Source: Bacillota bacterium (lineage in GTDB: Bacteria; Bacillota; Clostridia; Lachnospirales; Lachnospiraceae). Taken from it: 64,000 bases of DNA. The position numbers were made by a program, and so were the translations under genes. The notes below the pieces were generated by a model. It was not told the DNA's origin, searched no databases, and saw nothing but the letters and a program-made list of their open reading frames with translations. Location of the stretch: NCBI GenBank assembly GCA_023399055.1, contig JAEWQV010000027.1, positions 418,891 through 482,890 on the forward strand. The letters run 5' to 3'. Below, one piece after another: positions 25,640 to 33,427 of this stretch (the stretch's first letter is position 1; every line of letters begins with the position of its first letter).

Positions 25640-26896
25640 GTGCCATTATATAAGAATATGCCAGAACCCTCCGGTCGTATGGGATTGCTTTGGACCCTGG
25701 GTTTAATTAAGGATGCTGCAGTCCTTGAGTTTGGCTCGATGGGCCATATGATTTATGCAGAGAAGTGGATGAGTCAGACAGGTATTGCGAATCGAGGACG
25801 ACTATATACCACGCACTTGGATGAAAAGGATATTGCACTAGGAATAACAAAGCGGTTAGAGAAGGCAGTGGAAGAAATAGTAGAAGAGAAGGAAGCAAAA
25901 GCAATCTTTCTGTTACCTTCTTCCGTGCCAGAAATGATTGGTATAGATCTTGAGGCTATCAAAGATGAGTTGGCTTATAGTCATCCCCAAATACCTATTC
26001 TATCCTTTGGTGAAGGTAATTTTAAAGTTGGAAAGAGTAAGGGAGTAGAGGAAGCACTCTATCAATTGGTAAAATTTTTTCCGGAATATAAGAATGAATA
26101 TAGCAAGGAAGAAGTAAAGGAAGAAGTAAAGGAAAAAGTAAAAGAAGAAGTAAAGGAAGAAGTAAAGGAAAAAATAAAGGAAGAAGTAAAAGAAGAATTA
26201 ATAGAAGATGTAAAAGACGTCAAGATACAAAGACAATATTTCAATATTTTCGGTAGCGTTTGCGATACCGCCCGCTTTGCATCAGATGCTCGTGAAATCA
26301 AGCGTATCATGGAAGGGGCCTTTCACATGGAGGTAATCTGTACTTTAACCAGCGAAGTCAAAGTAGAAAATCTCTTTCATATGGATGAGGCTGTAATTAA
26401 TCTGGTGCTTCGCAAGGAGGGATTAAAAGCCGCAAAACTGTTGGAAAGAGAGTATGGAATCCCTTATCTTCATCATGCTCCCTATGGGTATGAGGATACA
26501 TTAAGCTGGATTAGACAACTTGAGGATATCCTGGGTAGGAAAGCAGATGAGAAATTCATAAAAGAAGAGCTCCAAGAGGGGAGTCTTGTACTAAAAAGCT
26601 GTAAAGCATGGACCCAGTATGGCAGAGACAAAGCAAGTTTATGGGTGGATGGAATTGATGAACAGCAAGGGATTAGTGAATTTGCAAGGGAAGTAGGATT
26701 TCGTATCGAAAAAGGTGGGATACTACTAGCGGACAAGAAAAAGCTTAAGATTGAATCCAATTCCTATGGAATAGAAATTCTAAGAAGCACGGAATCCAGT
26801 AGTTTTAACCTTTATGAGTCACCCTTTATGGGCTTTCGTGGAGCTATGAAGTTATGTTCGCTCTGGATTGGGCATTTATCTGGACATGAGTCATAG
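25640..26896 (+). CDS. Nitrogenase component 1-like subunit without cluster cysteines, with repeat linker
   Basis: A 418-residue partner subunit. The N-terminal domain aligns with NifD/K-type proteins, but the cluster cysteine positions read PSGRMG (10-15), FGSMGH (31-36) and Ser95 in LPSSVPEMIGID. Residues about 155-195 are a highly charged linker built from KEEV/KEKV/KEEI-type tetrads. A second Rossmann-like domain follows (YFNIFGSVCDTARFASDARE; EREYGIPYLHHAPYGYEDT). GTG start 4 bases after the previous stop, with TTGGAGGG. It presumably pairs with the Cys-bearing subunit as an asymmetric dimer. No terminator is obvious after it. Confidence 0.8.
   Translation: MPLYKNMPEPSGRMGLLWTLGLIKDAAVLEFGSMGHMIYAEKWMSQTGIANRGRLYTTHLDEKDIALGITKRLEKAVEEIVEEKEAKAIFLLPSSVPEMIGIDLEAIKDELAYSHPQIPILSFGEGNFKVGKSKGVEEALYQLVKFFPEYKNEYSKEEVKEEVKEKVKEEVKEEVKEKIKEEVKEELIEDVKDVKIQRQYFNIFGSVCDTARFASDAREIKRIMEGAFHMEVICTLTSEVKVENLFHMDEAVINLVLRKEGLKAAKLLEREYGIPYLHHAPYGYEDTLSWIRQLEDILGRKADEKFIKEELQEGSLVLKSCKAWTQYGRDKASLWVDGIDEQQGISEFAREVGFRIEKGGILLADKKKLKIESNSYGIEILRSTESSSFNLYESPFMGFRGAMKLCSLWIGHLSGHES
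26102..26224 (+). repeat. 12-nt coding minisatellite (Lys-Glu-Glu-Val units)
   Basis: About ten imperfect tandem copies of GAAGAAGTAAAG and variants encode the charged linker of the second nitrogenase-like subunit. All changes keep the reading frame. Copy number could vary between strains by slippage. Confidence 0.85.
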
Positions 26897-26980
26897 GATA
26901 ATATAATACTAGAAAGTTTTACATATATCAGGAATAGAGAATTCATAGATCAATATAAATAACTAAAGCAAATTATTATA

Positions 26981-27026
26981 CTTGGCACAAACGAAAAGTC
27001 ATTTTGACCCGCTTCGCAGTGCCAAG
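26981..27026 (-). terminator. Hairpin after pyrBI
   Basis: CTTGGCAC at 26981-26988 and GTGCCAAG at 27019-27026 form a perfect 8-bp stem just beyond the pyrI stop. It encloses GTCATTTTGAC. The T-tract on the reverse strand is weak. Confidence 0.5.
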
Positions 27027-27041
27027 CAAACTTAAAACACC

Positions 27042-27470
27042 TTATCTGCGGTCGAAGGACTGTTCACAGTAAACACAACGATAAGTCCCTTTCACACGGT
27101 CGGTTAACTTAAAACTGTGATGTAAGCCAGGTTCCACAGAGGTGATGCACCTAGGGTTCTTACATTTTAAAACATTTGTTACCTGTTCTGGTAGCTTGGG
27201 GTTCTTCTTTTCTTTTATTGTACCATGATCTATGATATCAATTGTTATTGTTGGATCTAAAGCGCCAAGGATATCTAAGTCCAGATCATCCAGAGTTCCT
27301 TCAATCTTAATAATATCCTTCTTGCCCATTTTCTCACTGCGAGCATTTTTTATGATAGCTACAGAAACATCCTTATTCTCAAGGTCTAAATAGGAGTAGA
27401 TTTGCATTGCCCCGCCTGCTTTAATATGATCGATTACAATACCTTGATTTAAGACACCAATATTTAGCAT
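27042..27470 (-). CDS. pyrI: Aspartate carbamoyltransferase regulatory subunit
   Basis: A 142-residue allosteric subunit that binds nucleotides and the catalytic chain. The N-terminal allosteric domain starts [16 protein letters not shown]. The C-terminal zinc domain has four cysteines, in CKNPRCI and [10 protein letters not shown]. It overlaps pyrB by seven bases, so both chains are made in proportion. Length is normal for class B ATCases. Confidence 0.96.
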   Translation of the reverse strand: MLNIGVLNQGIVIDHIKAGGAMQIYSYLDLENKDVSVAIIKNARSEKMGKKDIIKIEGTLDDLDLDILGALDPTITIDIIDHGTIKEKKNPKLPEQVTNVLKCKNPRCITSVEPGLHHSFKLTDRVKGTYRCVYCEQSFDRR

Positions 27471-28384
27471 GCTTCCACCTCCAGTAATTTCATAATCAAA
27501 GCCATTCTAACATAGACACCGAATTCTGCTTGTTTAAAGTAGACCGCTCTAGGGTCATTATCCACTTCAATTGAAATTTCATTTACTCGTGGCAGGGGAT
27601 GAAGAACTAGCATATCCTCCTTGGCATGAGTCATTTTCTTTTCATCCAGAATGTAGATATCCTTTAATCGAATATAATCTTCCTCGTTAAAGAAGCGCTC
27701 TTTTTGTACTCTCGTCATATAAAGAATGTCTAACTTGGGAAGGGCTGATTCCAAATTCTTAGTCTCTTCAAAAGGAATTTCATTGGCAATTAATAGCTCA
27801 TCTCGTAAGTAAGCAGGAATGCGCAGCTCCTCGGGTGAAATTAATACAAAGTTAATTCCTTCATATCTTGCCAAAGCATTTAATAAGGAATGTACCGTGC
27901 GGCCAAACTTTAAGTCCCCACAAAAACCAACGGTTATATTTTGTAACCGACCCTTTAAATTTTTAATTGTAAGTAAATCAGTTAAGGTTTGAGTGGGATG
28001 ATTATGACCACCGTCTCCGGCGTTAATGACTGGAATAGAAGAATAGGTAGATGCAACGAGAGGGGCGCCTTCCTTAGGATGGCGGATAGCACAAATATCT
28101 GCATAGGAGGATATAACACGGATGGTATCGGCAATACTTTCGCCTTTGGCTGCGGAACTGGAATCCGCTGACGAGAAACCAAGAATGTTACCACCAAGGT
28201 TTAACATGGCAGCTTCAAAGCTTAATCGGGTTCTTGTACTGGGTTCATAGAATAAAGTAGCTAACTTTTTTCCCCTGCATACCTCGGAGAATTTCTTTGG
28301 TTCCTGAATGATTTCTTCAGCTAACAATAGAAGTTCATCAAGTTCAGAAACGGTAAGATCAGTTGGACTGATAATATGTCTCAT
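27464..28384 (-). CDS. pyrB: Aspartate carbamoyltransferase catalytic subunit
   Basis: A 306-residue enzyme making carbamoyl-aspartate, the committed step of pyrimidine synthesis. The carbamoyl-phosphate motif [14 protein letters not shown] is intact, as are HPTQTLTDL, the 240s-loop region TRVQKERF and [19 protein letters not shown] site lies just before the ATG on the reverse strand. Its promoter is at 28460-28488. No PyrR site or leader terminator was seen in the roughly 70-nt leader, and no other pyr genes are adjacent. Confidence 0.97.
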   Translation of the reverse strand: MRHIISPTDLTVSELDELLLLAEEIIQEPKKFSEVCRGKKLATLFYEPSTRTRLSFEAAMLNLGGNILGFSSADSSSAAKGESIADTIRVISSYADICAIRHPKEGAPLVASTYSSIPVINAGDGGHNHPTQTLTDLLTIKNLKGRLQNITVGFCGDLKFGRTVHSLLNALARYEGINFVLISPEELRIPAYLRDELLIANEIPFEETKNLESALPKLDILYMTRVQKERFFNEEDYIRLKDIYILDEKKMTHAKEDMLVLHPLPRVNEISIEVDNDPRAVYFKQAEFGVYVRMALIMKLLEVEAC

Positions 28385-28459
28385 AGTTACCTCCCATGGT
28401 TATGTTTGACGCAAGTACCAAGGATATTTTTGGTTTCCGGTACATGCCTCTAACGAAGT

Positions 28460-28488
28460 ATTATATTACAAAAACGTTGAAACTGCAA
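28460..28488 (-). promoter_or_regulatory. Promoter of pyrBI
   Basis: On the reverse strand TTGCAG (28488-28483) and TATAAT (28465-28460) are 17 bp apart, about 75 bp before the pyrB start. Confidence 0.6.
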
Positions 28489-28530
28489 ATAATTTATTTA
28501 AAAAGTTTGCTTTAGGTGCTGACATACTTA

Positions 28531-28656
28531 CTACTATTAGTAGGGCGTTTTGATGAGCCAATTCCGGTTTAGTCAATCTGTCAGTAACCTGACTTTGGGG
28601 ATGAGTTATTATAGTTAACAGAAAATCATATCTCATCAAAATACTATAATTGGATG
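28531..28656. repeat. Palindromes in the pyrB/RHH intergenic region
   Basis: CTACTATTAGTAG at 28531-28543 is a perfect 13-bp palindrome. TTTTGATGAG at 28548-28557 recurs inverted at 28632-28641. The region lies between divergent genes and holds no ORF. Confidence 0.6.
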
Positions 28657-28685
28657 TTGACTACCATCTAACTGGATGGTATAAT
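28657..28685 (+). promoter_or_regulatory. RHH gene promoter with operator between -35 and -10
   Basis: TTGACT at 28657-28662 and TATAAT at 28680-28685 are 17 bp apart. The spacer is a perfect inverted repeat, ACCATC TAACTG GATGGT (28663-28680), well placed for autorepression. Confidence 0.75.
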
Positions 28686-28714
28686 AAACAAAAAAACGAA
28701 AAGGAGAATACAAT

Positions 28715-29125
28715 ATGAATGAGGCAAAACTAGACACAACTGAAAAAATCACCATCAATATTAATACCGTAGATCTTGGTTATATTGATTTGCTGGTTAG
28801 CGAAGGTTATTATGCTACAAGAACGGAATTCATTAAGAATTCAATAAAAAAACAACTAGAAAAGCACGAAAATGACTCAAAAAAACTTTTAGAGCAAAGA
28901 GGAAAATTTGGCTACCAATTCTCGGTTGGGGTTGGAATTTTTACAAAAGCAGAACTTGAAAAGATTATAAAAAATAACGAACCTAAAATTAAAGTGGCAT
29001 TCGTTGGGCTATGCATATTTCCGAAAGATGTTACTCTGGAGCTACTGGAGCAAACGGTCGAATCGATTAAAGTATATGGGGTATGCAGATGCTCAAAAGA
29101 AATAAAAGATAGATATGGATTATAG
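28715..29125 (+). CDS. Ribbon-helix-helix (CopG-type) protein
   Basis: A 136-residue protein. Residues about 10-50 are a ribbon-helix-helix domain (KITININTVDLGYIDLLVSE, then ATRTEFIKNSIKKQLEKH). The C-terminal part (residues 60-136) is unrecognised, with LEKIIKNNEPKIKVAFVGLC and a short Cys-containing end, GVCRCSKEI. The promoter spacer contains a perfect inverted repeat that the protein itself may bind. It is monocistronic, with a strong terminator. No toxin partner gene lies beside it. AAAAGGAG precedes the ATG. Confidence 0.78.
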   Translation: MNEAKLDTTEKITININTVDLGYIDLLVSEGYYATRTEFIKNSIKKQLEKHENDSKKLLEQRGKFGYQFSVGVGIFTKAELEKIIKNNEPKIKVAFVGLCIFPKDVTLELLEQTVESIKVYGVCRCSKEIKDRYGL

Positions 29126-29187
29126 ACTTGTTTCGCTAATTACAAGTTAGTTTAGAATCACTTATTAATTATTATATATTGTAAAGT

Positions 29188-29229
29188 AAAATACACTATT
29201 TTATCGTTGCGATTTAATAGTGTATTTTT
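29188..29229 (+). terminator. Intrinsic terminator of the RHH gene
   Basis: AAAATACACTATT at 29188-29200 pairs with AATAGTGTATTTT at 29216-29228, followed by T. Confidence 0.88.
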
Positions 29230-29382
29230 ATGTAAAGTGAGACGAATAGGAATTGAAGTATAACAATGGTAAAATTGTTGATATAGATGAATAGGCAATG
29301 TATAATATTACCATTAGTTAAATTGTAATTAGAGGATGAGGTAATAAATAGTATTATATATTAATTGGTTGGAGGTAATAGA

Positions 29383-29934
29383 TTGAAATTAGTTTTTATA
29401 ATAGGAGATGCATCGGTAGGAAAGATGACAGTTGGGCAGGAACTTATGAAAATTACGGATTTACGGTTATTTCATAATCATATGACTATTGAGCCAGTGA
29501 TTGAAATATTCGGCTATTTTCATGGTAAATCAATAAATAGATGGAGAGAGGTTATATTTGAAGAATTTGCATCCACAGACAACTATGGACTAATTTTTAC
29601 CTATATGTGGGCTTTTGACCACAAGGAAGATTGGGATTATGTTGAGCATGTATCAGAAATCTTTAGAAATAAAGGTGCCGAGGTATATTACGTAGAGCTG
29701 GTTACTACGCAAGAAATAAGATTGCAAAGAAATATTACTGAAAATCGTCTAAAGCATAAAGCTTCGAAACGTGATATTGAGTTTTCTACTCAAAGGCTTA
29801 TTAATGATGATAATAGATATCGTTGTATTAGTAACGAGGGTGAGGTATCGTTTGATAATTACATTAAAATTGATAATTCAAAATTATCAGCAGAGGCTGT
29901 AGCAAATATGATAAAAGAGCATTTTATGTTATGA
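29383..29934 (+). CDS. P-loop kinase-like protein
   Basis: A 183-residue protein opening MKLVFIIGDASVGKMTVG, a Walker A loop (GDASVGKMT) like small-molecule kinases or AAA-type ATPases. FHNHMTIEPVIEIF and a hydrophobic strand with downstream basic region (RLQRNITENRLKHKASKRD) suggest a lid with arginines. No specific substrate can be assigned. TTG at 29383 was chosen because GGAGGT sits 6 bases upstream, and the upstream in-frame TTG lies in that site. It is in an accessory stretch with GNAT proteins. Confidence 0.72.
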   Translation: MKLVFIIGDASVGKMTVGQELMKITDLRLFHNHMTIEPVIEIFGYFHGKSINRWREVIFEEFASTDNYGLIFTYMWAFDHKEDWDYVEHVSEIFRNKGAEVYYVELVTTQEIRLQRNITENRLKHKASKRDIEFSTQRLINDDNRYRCISNEGEVSFDNYIKIDNSKLSAEAVANMIKEHFML

Positions 29935-30140
29935 ATGTTTAAATCCAGGTATTATATGAGGATAAAACAGTATTTCGAACTGTTATGCATAATTGAATAA
30001 GCTCCTAGATGAAATAAACAAGGGCTGACAATGGAGAACGCTTATTTACAAAATGAGTACGGATAAACTTAATATATATTAGAGATAGAATTTAAAACTT
30101 GACTTATAATCAAGCGTTAAAAATTTAAGGAGAAGTAAAA

Positions 30141-30665
30141 ATGGATTATGTATTTGAAACAGATTATTTAAGAATTAGAAAATTTGAGCTTGAGGATGCT
30201 CATTGTTTATATGAAAACCATTTGGAGGCAGATGTGAAGAAATGGATTCCAAATGAAAGTTATGTGGATATTGTAGAGACGCAAAGTGCAATTAATTTCT
30301 ATATTAATTGTGTGAAGAACAATCATTTACCATATGTATTAGCTGTAGAGTTAAAGGAAACAGGTGAATTGATAGGTGATACAGGTGTAAATAAAGTAGA
30401 AGGAAGCCCGGATGAAGTAGAAATAGGTTATACAATTTGCAAAAAACATAGCGGGAAAGGCTATGCTACGGAACTATTAAAGGCAATGACAGAATTTATA
30501 GTTGAGACTTTTGGAATAAGAGTTTTATATGGTCGTGTTATGAATGGGAACAAGGCATCTATAAAAGTACTAGAAAAGAATGGTTATGAATTTCTTAAGG
30601 AAGAATTTGGAGCTGAAGATGACCCTTATGGGAATGGAATGTTTATTTATAAGAAAGAATGCTAA
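30141..30665 (+). CDS. GNAT acetyltransferase, RimJ/RimL type
   Basis: A 174-residue acetyltransferase. The fold runs from FETDYLRIRKFELEDAHCLY, through strands ending IGDTGVNKVEGSPDEVEIGY, to the acetyl-CoA loop CKKHSGKGYATELLKAM and the late motif NKASIKVLEKNGYEF. These enzymes acetylate protein N-termini or small amines; the target is unknown. AAGGAGAAG is 6 bases before the ATG. The 200-base gap upstream holds no feature I can support. Confidence 0.88.
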   Translation: MDYVFETDYLRIRKFELEDAHCLYENHLEADVKKWIPNESYVDIVETQSAINFYINCVKNNHLPYVLAVELKETGELIGDTGVNKVEGSPDEVEIGYTICKKHSGKGYATELLKAMTEFIVETFGIRVLYGRVMNGNKASIKVLEKNGYEFLKEEFGAEDDPYGNGMFIYKKEC

Positions 30666-30735
30666 AATATAATTTGAAAGACTGAATCCTTGTTTTATCA
30701 TTAAACTCCTCTTAGGCAGTTTCTTCTGAGATAAT

Positions 30736-30879
30736 ATTAATGAACATATTGGGGATGAGCTGGCGGATATCTTTGGGCAGATTATTAGGATAGCTGATTA
30801 TTATGATATTGATTTAGAAATGGCACACACGAAAGCCAGAAATGGCGAAAATGAATGTTTGAAGGGTATGGGAGTTTGA
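30736..30879 (+). pseudogene. MazG-like pyrophosphohydrolase fragment
   Basis: An open stretch without a start codon encodes about 47 residues, including HIGDELADIFGQIIRIADYY followed by DIDLEMAHTKARNGEN. This matches the metal-binding helix and following helix of MazG-like nucleotide pyrophosphohydrolases. The first half of the domain is missing and a stop lies just upstream (30727). It appears to be a decayed gene remnant. Confidence 0.55.
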
Positions 30880-30906
30880 AGTTAATAGTAAGGGGTCAAC
30901 AGTTAA

Positions 30907-31344
30907 ATGAAGAAAATTGTTGGAGCGTTAATAATAGTTGCTGTAGGTATCATATTATACACTATAAGGCCAATACCTTTTGATAAAGACTTATTCAAAA
31001 GTAATGAGGTACATATAACATACGTAAATAACTCGGTTGATAATGGTACTCCAAAAATAGATTTTATAAATTTTGATTTTACTATTAAAGATTCAGAATA
31101 TCAGAAACTACAAGAAATCCTGGGAAAATACTCCTATCATATTTGCTTTAAATCAATAAAAGATGAAGGAGTTGAAAACGGTGGGAATCCTTTTTTAATT
31201 ACCTATGGGATGGAGTCGATTATGATTCATAATGTTCCTGATCTCTTTATAGGAGGAGATGTATATCATGTTGGATACTGGGGAGATTCTAAAATAAATA
31301 AGCTATATGATGAATTAATGACTCTACTTAACTTAAGTGAATAA
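30907..31344 (+). CDS. Hypothetical membrane-anchored or secreted protein
   Basis: A 145-residue protein. An N-terminal hydrophobic segment (MKKIVGALIIVAVGIILYTI) acts as a signal or anchor without a lipobox. The mature part is soluble with mixed strands (VHITYVNNSVDNGTP, YQKLQEILGKYSYHI, MIHNVPDLFIGGDVYHVGYW). I do not recognise the family. The ribosome-binding site (AAGGGG) is weak and about 12 bases away. The frame ends just before the next acetyltransferase gene. Confidence 0.65.
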   Translation: MKKIVGALIIVAVGIILYTIRPIPFDKDLFKSNEVHITYVNNSVDNGTPKIDFINFDFTIKDSEYQKLQEILGKYSYHICFKSIKDEGVENGGNPFLITYGMESIMIHNVPDLFIGGDVYHVGYWGDSKINKLYDELMTLLNLSE

Positions 31345-31375
31345 CTCAATTAATAAAAATACAGGAGAGCTTTCA

Positions 31376-32158
31376 ATGACAAACAAGGAAATATTACAGG
31401 TTGCAATGCAACAATCAGCGATTGATCTAAGTTGTAAGAAAGAGGATTTTGAGAAAAAAGAAAATGTTATTGTTGTATCGGAAAAGAATTCAAAATGTCG
31501 TAGTTATCTTGAGCTACCATTTTATTGTGATTTAACGTCCTATGGAAATAATGTAGTTGCATCTGTAAATACTGAAATTAAAGAGGACGTAGCAGCTTAC
31601 ATTAGCAAATACCCAATAGAGCATTGCTTTGAAACACCTAATTTATATGTATTAAATAAAACCTTGCAAAAATATGATATGCAAATCTGTTTCATGGCAG
31701 AGTATTTTCTTCCGGACATAAACTATTTACATAAACTAGAGTGTAACTACACCACTAGAGTTCTACTTCAAAGTGATTTTGAAGAATTATATACTCCCGA
31801 GTGGAGTAATGCCCTAAGTAAAAAAAGAAAACACTTAGATGTATTAGGGGTTGGAGCCTATGATGGTAATAAATTAATTGGTTTAGCTGGTTGCTCTGCA
31901 GATTGTGATTCGATGTGGCAAATAGGGATTGATGTGTTACCAGAGTACCGTAGAAGTGGAATTGCAGCAGCACTAACAAGTCAACTTGCCCTAGAGATTC
32001 TGGAACGAGATAAGGTACCCTTTTATTGCGCAGCTTGGTCTAATCTAAAGTCTGTTAGAAATGGAATTAAAAGCGGATTTAGACCAGCATGGGTGGAAGT
32101 TACAGCGAAGAGTAATGAAACGATAGATAAAATGAATGGATTATTGGTTCTTACCTAA
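31376..32158 (+). CDS. GNAT-family acetyltransferase
   Basis: A 260-residue protein. The N-terminal 140 residues are a family-specific extension (EILQVAMQQSAIDLSCKKED; ENVIVVSEKN). The C-terminal part is a GNAT fold with GVGAYDGNKLIGLAGC, the acetyl-CoA-binding VLPEYRRSGIAAALTS and a late GFRPAWVE segment. The substrate is unknown. ATG at 31376 was chosen for the AGGAGAGC site; the frame opens at 31337, overlapping the previous gene. Confidence 0.85.
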   Translation: MTNKEILQVAMQQSAIDLSCKKEDFEKKENVIVVSEKNSKCRSYLELPFYCDLTSYGNNVVASVNTEIKEDVAAYISKYPIEHCFETPNLYVLNKTLQKYDMQICFMAEYFLPDINYLHKLECNYTTRVLLQSDFEELYTPEWSNALSKKRKHLDVLGVGAYDGNKLIGLAGCSADCDSMWQIGIDVLPEYRRSGIAAALTSQLALEILERDKVPFYCAAWSNLKSVRNGIKSGFRPAWVEVTAKSNETIDKMNGLLVLT

Positions 32159-32172
32159 TTGTAGAATAGTTA

Positions 32173-32218
32173 GCTATAAGCTCGATTTCGCTTCGCTAAA
32201 TCTCGCTTAGGCAGAGCG
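32173..32218 (+). repeat. Dispersed intergenic repeat, copy A
   Basis: ATAAGCTCGATTTCGCTTCG and the following bases up to GCTTAGGCAGAGC match copy B (36976-37018) with few changes, and share their start with copy C (41400-41432, reverse). Confidence 0.7.
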
Positions 32219-32221
32219 CCC

Positions 32222-32289
32222 TATAAGTATGGGATGCAATGTAAAGTAGAAAACAAACTTTCTGCTTTACATTGCATCCCATACTTATA
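32222..32289. repeat. 31-bp inverted repeat (long hairpin)
   Basis: 32222-32252 pairs with 32259-32289 along 31 positions with a single G-U pair and a six-base loop (ACAAAC). The outer arms read TATAAGTATGGGATGCAATG and its complement. No T-run follows. It begins a gene-free stretch reaching 33670. Confidence 0.9.
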
Positions 32290-32403
32290 TGTCTAAACTG
32301 TGAATAAATATTGTTAAATGTGTGTCAATAATACTTAATTTACATTATATAACAGTAAAGACAAATAATATTAAAAATAATTCTAAATTATCAGAAAATA
32401 GTA

Positions 32404-32432
32404 TTGACAAATGAAAGTTTACAGGTTAAAAT
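32404..32432 (+). promoter_or_regulatory. Consensus promoter at the left end of a gene-free tract
   Basis: TTGACA at 32404-32409 and TAAAAT at 32427-32432, spaced 17 bp. The next strong terminator on this strand is at 33555-33596, so a transcript of about 1.15 kb without a normal gene is predicted. Confidence 0.6.
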
Positions 32433-32571
32433 CAACTCATACAAAAGAAATTAACAGATAACAACTTACAAATTCAACTAGAAAGGAATGAGTCCCTTGA
32501 AAAGATAAGACGACATACCCCATCAGTTTTAAGAAGTTAATGTTAGATTAAAAGAAAGAGTTATTAATACA

Positions 32572-32682
32572 ATGAAATATAATAGTAAGGTACAAGTTAT
32601 GAAGCTACAAAACACTGAAGTTAAAAACGAAAAGTTAAATATTTATTCCCCAGTTAAAAATTATAAATGCAATTTAATGTAA
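32572..32682 (+). CDS. Possible 36-residue micro-ORF
   Basis: ATG to TAA encodes 36 residues starting MKYNSKVQVMKLQNTEVKNE and ending in NYKCNLM. The upstream AAAGAAAGAG is a weak ribosome-binding site. A frame near 32794-32910 without a standard start contains a similar SKVQ-K-L pattern, hinting at duplicated short genes. Existence as a translated gene is uncertain. Confidence 0.25.
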   Translation: MKYNSKVQVMKLQNTEVKNEKLNIYSPVKNYKCNLM

Positions 32683-33244
32683 GTTGTCGATCATTAATAT
32701 AGATAGGTTAATTTCATTATTGTAAGATTTTTCTTTATTTAACGTTTAAGTTAATTAGAATCTAAAGATAAACTGTTTATTAGATACGAATGAAATAGAA
32801 GTAAAGTTCAATGGAAGGAGTTATTAATATCAGTAAATATAATATTAGATGAAGTAATTGATTTAGACCTAGACGAAATGAAAGGAAGGTACACGGTAGC
32901 ATTTACATAAACTAAATCTAAATCCAAATTTAATACATAAAGTTGAATTGAAAGTTATGTTAGTAAAATCGAATTTATAGTGAAGGAAGGATGCAAAACA
33001 TTTACATAGGAATTAATTTTAATTTTGCAAAAAAGAAAGAATAGGAGGTAAATTCCATTGAAGACATAAAGTGCTCTAAATAAAACAGTTAATAGAATTA
33101 ATAAAAGAAGATTATATACTATAAAGATAATGATTTTTTTAGAATTGTAAGGTATTAGCATAGAATTGGAAAGAAGACAAAATATAGTAGTAACGAGATT
33201 TATCAGAATTAGAATATAAGTATTTTAAATTAAGAATTTAAATT

Positions 33245-33324
33245 ATTAAGATATAGAAATATTAAGATATAGAAATATTAAGAGATAGAAATATTAAGAT
33301 ATAGAAATATTAAGATATAGAAAT
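33245..33324 (+). repeat. 16-nt tandem repeat, five copies
   Basis: Five head-to-tail copies of ATTAAGATATAGAAAT without spacers; the third has one base change. It is a microsatellite-like array inside the gene-free tract, not a CRISPR array. Confidence 0.92.
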
Positions 33325-33427
33325 GTAAAGTTATAAAAGAACGAAAGAAAGGCTGGTATACTCCATTGAACGCATAATTTTTTACTCAAAAAATCTAAGA
33401 AAGGAAGGTACAAACCACCAGAGACTT

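Noticed and set aside
26062..26310. Reverse-strand frame rich in Phe, Thr and Ser repeats
   Set aside because: It is the antisense reading of the KEEV minisatellite in the nitrogenase-like subunit.
23631..26896. Classical nitrogen-fixation operon
   Set aside because: There is no nifB, nifEN or FeMo-cofactor ligand pattern, the subunits are short and one lacks all cluster cysteines.
28715..29125. Antitoxin of a toxin-antitoxin pair
   Set aside because: The RHH gene has its own terminator and no toxin-like gene on either side; the 183-residue P-loop gene is 257 bases away.
33245..33324. Possible CRISPR array
   Set aside because: The repeats are directly adjacent without spacers, only 16 nt long, and no cas genes are in the window.
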